Shown here piece by piece: positions 63,101-64,000 of a DNA stretch of 64,000 bases. The stretch is taken from NCBI GenBank assembly GCA_037074765.1, contig JBAMDO010000052.1:1-64000 (forward strand). Reading direction: 5' to 3'. The stretch's first letter is position 1. Each line of letters opens with the position of its first letter. A program made the translations under genes and the position numbers. A model generated the notes under the pieces. That model saw only the letters and a list, made by a program, of their open reading frames with translations, was not told where the DNA came from and made no database searches. This stretch comes from Mansonella perstans (lineage: Eukaryota; Nematoda; Chromadorea; Rhabditida; Onchocercidae).

Positions 63101-63228
63101 CGTACGGTGGTCGAAGCTATGATCGTGGAGGAACATCCCGATATTGGGAATCATCCGGAGGTGGACGCCGTGACCCACGTGAGCCAGTGACGTACAAAGA
63201 CCTGGACGCACCGGAAGATATTTTCTAA
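57160..63228 (+). CDS. ARS2/serrate RNA effector protein
   Basis: Fifteen exons: 57160-57269, 57485-57610, 57888-58094, 59313-59482, 59573-59672, 59968-60101, 60381-60510, 60638-60778, 60978-61121, 61274-61430, 61566-61719, 61960-62160, 62363-62516, 62676-62796, 62975-63228. The start [20 protein letters not shown] is the family signature. Next come the DUF3546-type region ending [12 protein letters not shown], an acidic linker, and an RRM-like core ([29 protein letters not shown]). The C2H2 finger follows in [20 protein letters not shown] and KH. A Gly/Arg-rich tail ends [18 protein letters not shown], the end that meets cap-binding partners in other animals. ARS2 couples the nuclear cap-binding complex to microRNA processing, transcript 3' ends and export. 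All phases agree except exon 7, where the 11-A run at 60426-60436 is one base short of frame (see findings). Start supported by an acceptor at 57131. Confidence 0.9.
58095..59312 (+). other. Long intron 3 of ARS2
   Basis: 1.2 kb, richer in G and C than the other introns. The open frame at 58806-59039 shows no motif, and I do not support a nested gene. Confidence 0.6.
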
Positions 63229-63249
63229 ACTTAAGCCGGAAATTACTTA

Positions 63250-63255
63250 AATAAA
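63250..63255 (+). terminator. Poly(A) signal of ARS2
   Basis: AATAAA lies 22 bases after the stop codon. Confidence 0.6.
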
Positions 63256-64000
63256 AATGGATATTGTTTTCATTTTAATGCATTTTTAATCCGAATGTTG
63301 TTTATCAGTCGATACTTTTGACTTAGATTTCGATAAATTTTCGTCCTTTCGCAGTGACCATTTAGTCAGCAATTCTTACTGGTGAGGTTCTTTAAGATCA
63401 CCGAGATGCAACCTTGTTGCATGTTGGAATAATTATTCTCGACATTAACGATCAAATTTCCTTCCCTTAATATATATATATATGTCCGGCGATTTTCTCT
63501 GTGATCATATTTATATTAGATATTTGAAAAACCGTGCGAATTAAATTTAAAAAACTTTTTTGTATTGAGAACAAGGTAGTAGTTCTATAAGTATTGATTA
63601 AAAAAAATTTTTTTCTAGACAAGTATTGATTAAAAACTATTAAAAGGAGATTCATCGCTTGCAGTTAATTGAAGTATTCCAGATTAAGAATTAGTTTATA
63701 TATTATTATTTTGTTAGTATTTCGAGATTGGCAGCGTTGTTCTATGCATCTCCTTGTTCTTTTTTACTTTAAATGTGCTACGCATTATGATACTTTTTTT
63801 CAATCTTCTAACTATTGTGACAGATTTTACTTTAATTTTATATTCAATAAAATGTTTGATTTAGAAATTAGTATGTTCTTGTTCCTTTCTGTGATATAAA
63901 GCAGTGATTATAACATATTTTGAATAATTTTGAATATTAGATTAGTTTCTACGTGATGATAATGGTACTTAATCAAATGTAGATAGAGTAAAATAGTATT
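63256..64000. other. Spacer at right edge
   Basis: AT-rich with a TATATATATATATA stretch at 63470-63483. The small open frame at 63669-63899 has no motif. No gene supported. Confidence 0.5.

Noticed and set aside
62947..63228. Separate Gly/Arg-rich protein
   Set aside because: It is the last exon of ARS2, joined in frame after the acceptor at 62974.

Overview
This window looks like nuclear DNA of a parasitic nematode, most likely a spirurid or filarial worm. It is very AT-rich, genes are split by short AT-rich introns, acceptors are mostly TTTCAG or TTTTAG, and the gene content is animal (ARS2/serrate, Rab33, a DEF8/PLEKHM-type protein, an RPA-interacting protein, an M1 peptidase-like protein). 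A decayed BEL/Pao retrotransposon is present. The species cannot be fixed from sequence alone. All exon models below were built by eye from frame continuity, splice signals and family motifs.

Left half (1-33.4 kb): an accessory, duplicated region. About 6 kb at the left edge (29-5990) is nearly identical to 19936-26930. The duplicated block carries a seven-exon minus-strand gene with a C2H2 zinc finger. Copy A (60-3428) is frameshifted in several exons; copy B (19932-23354) is better but not clean. A third, older partial copy lies at 17901-18410, directly against a truncated BEL/Pao remnant (16740-17900). To the right of each large copy (about 4-9.6 kb and 25-33.4 kb) lie degenerate units of a small secreted peptide family. 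Its units have a signal-peptide exon starting MQLL and containing FITFIILASFTEA or similar, a short exon around LKCCRxxxNYH, and a short amphipathic tail exon. Units left of about 29.2 kb lie on the minus strand and units to the right on the plus strand, around a large imperfect inverted repeat. I do not recognise this family; it is the best candidate here for something undescribed.

Right half (35.8-64 kb): ordinary, well-conserved genes. They are an RPAIN-like importin adaptor (+), a membrane-anchored M1 aminopeptidase-like protein whose zinc site is broken (+, possible MNP-1-type non-peptidase), Rab33 (-), a C1 plus Rubicon-homology protein of the DEF8/PLEKHM type (-), and ARS2/serrate (+), transcribed divergently from the DEF8-type gene. 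Rab33 and the DEF8-type protein both belong to families with roles in autophagy and lysosome traffic, and they sit head to tail. ARS2 is complete except for a one-base frame problem in an 11-A run.

The stretches between these regions (about 8.5-16.7 kb, 18.4-19.9 kb, 33.4-35.8 kb, 37.3-39.7 kb, 47.7-49.1 kb, 51.5-52.8 kb, 55.4-57.2 kb and after 63.2 kb) are AT-rich non-coding DNA with minisatellites and a few uncertain exon-like fragments.
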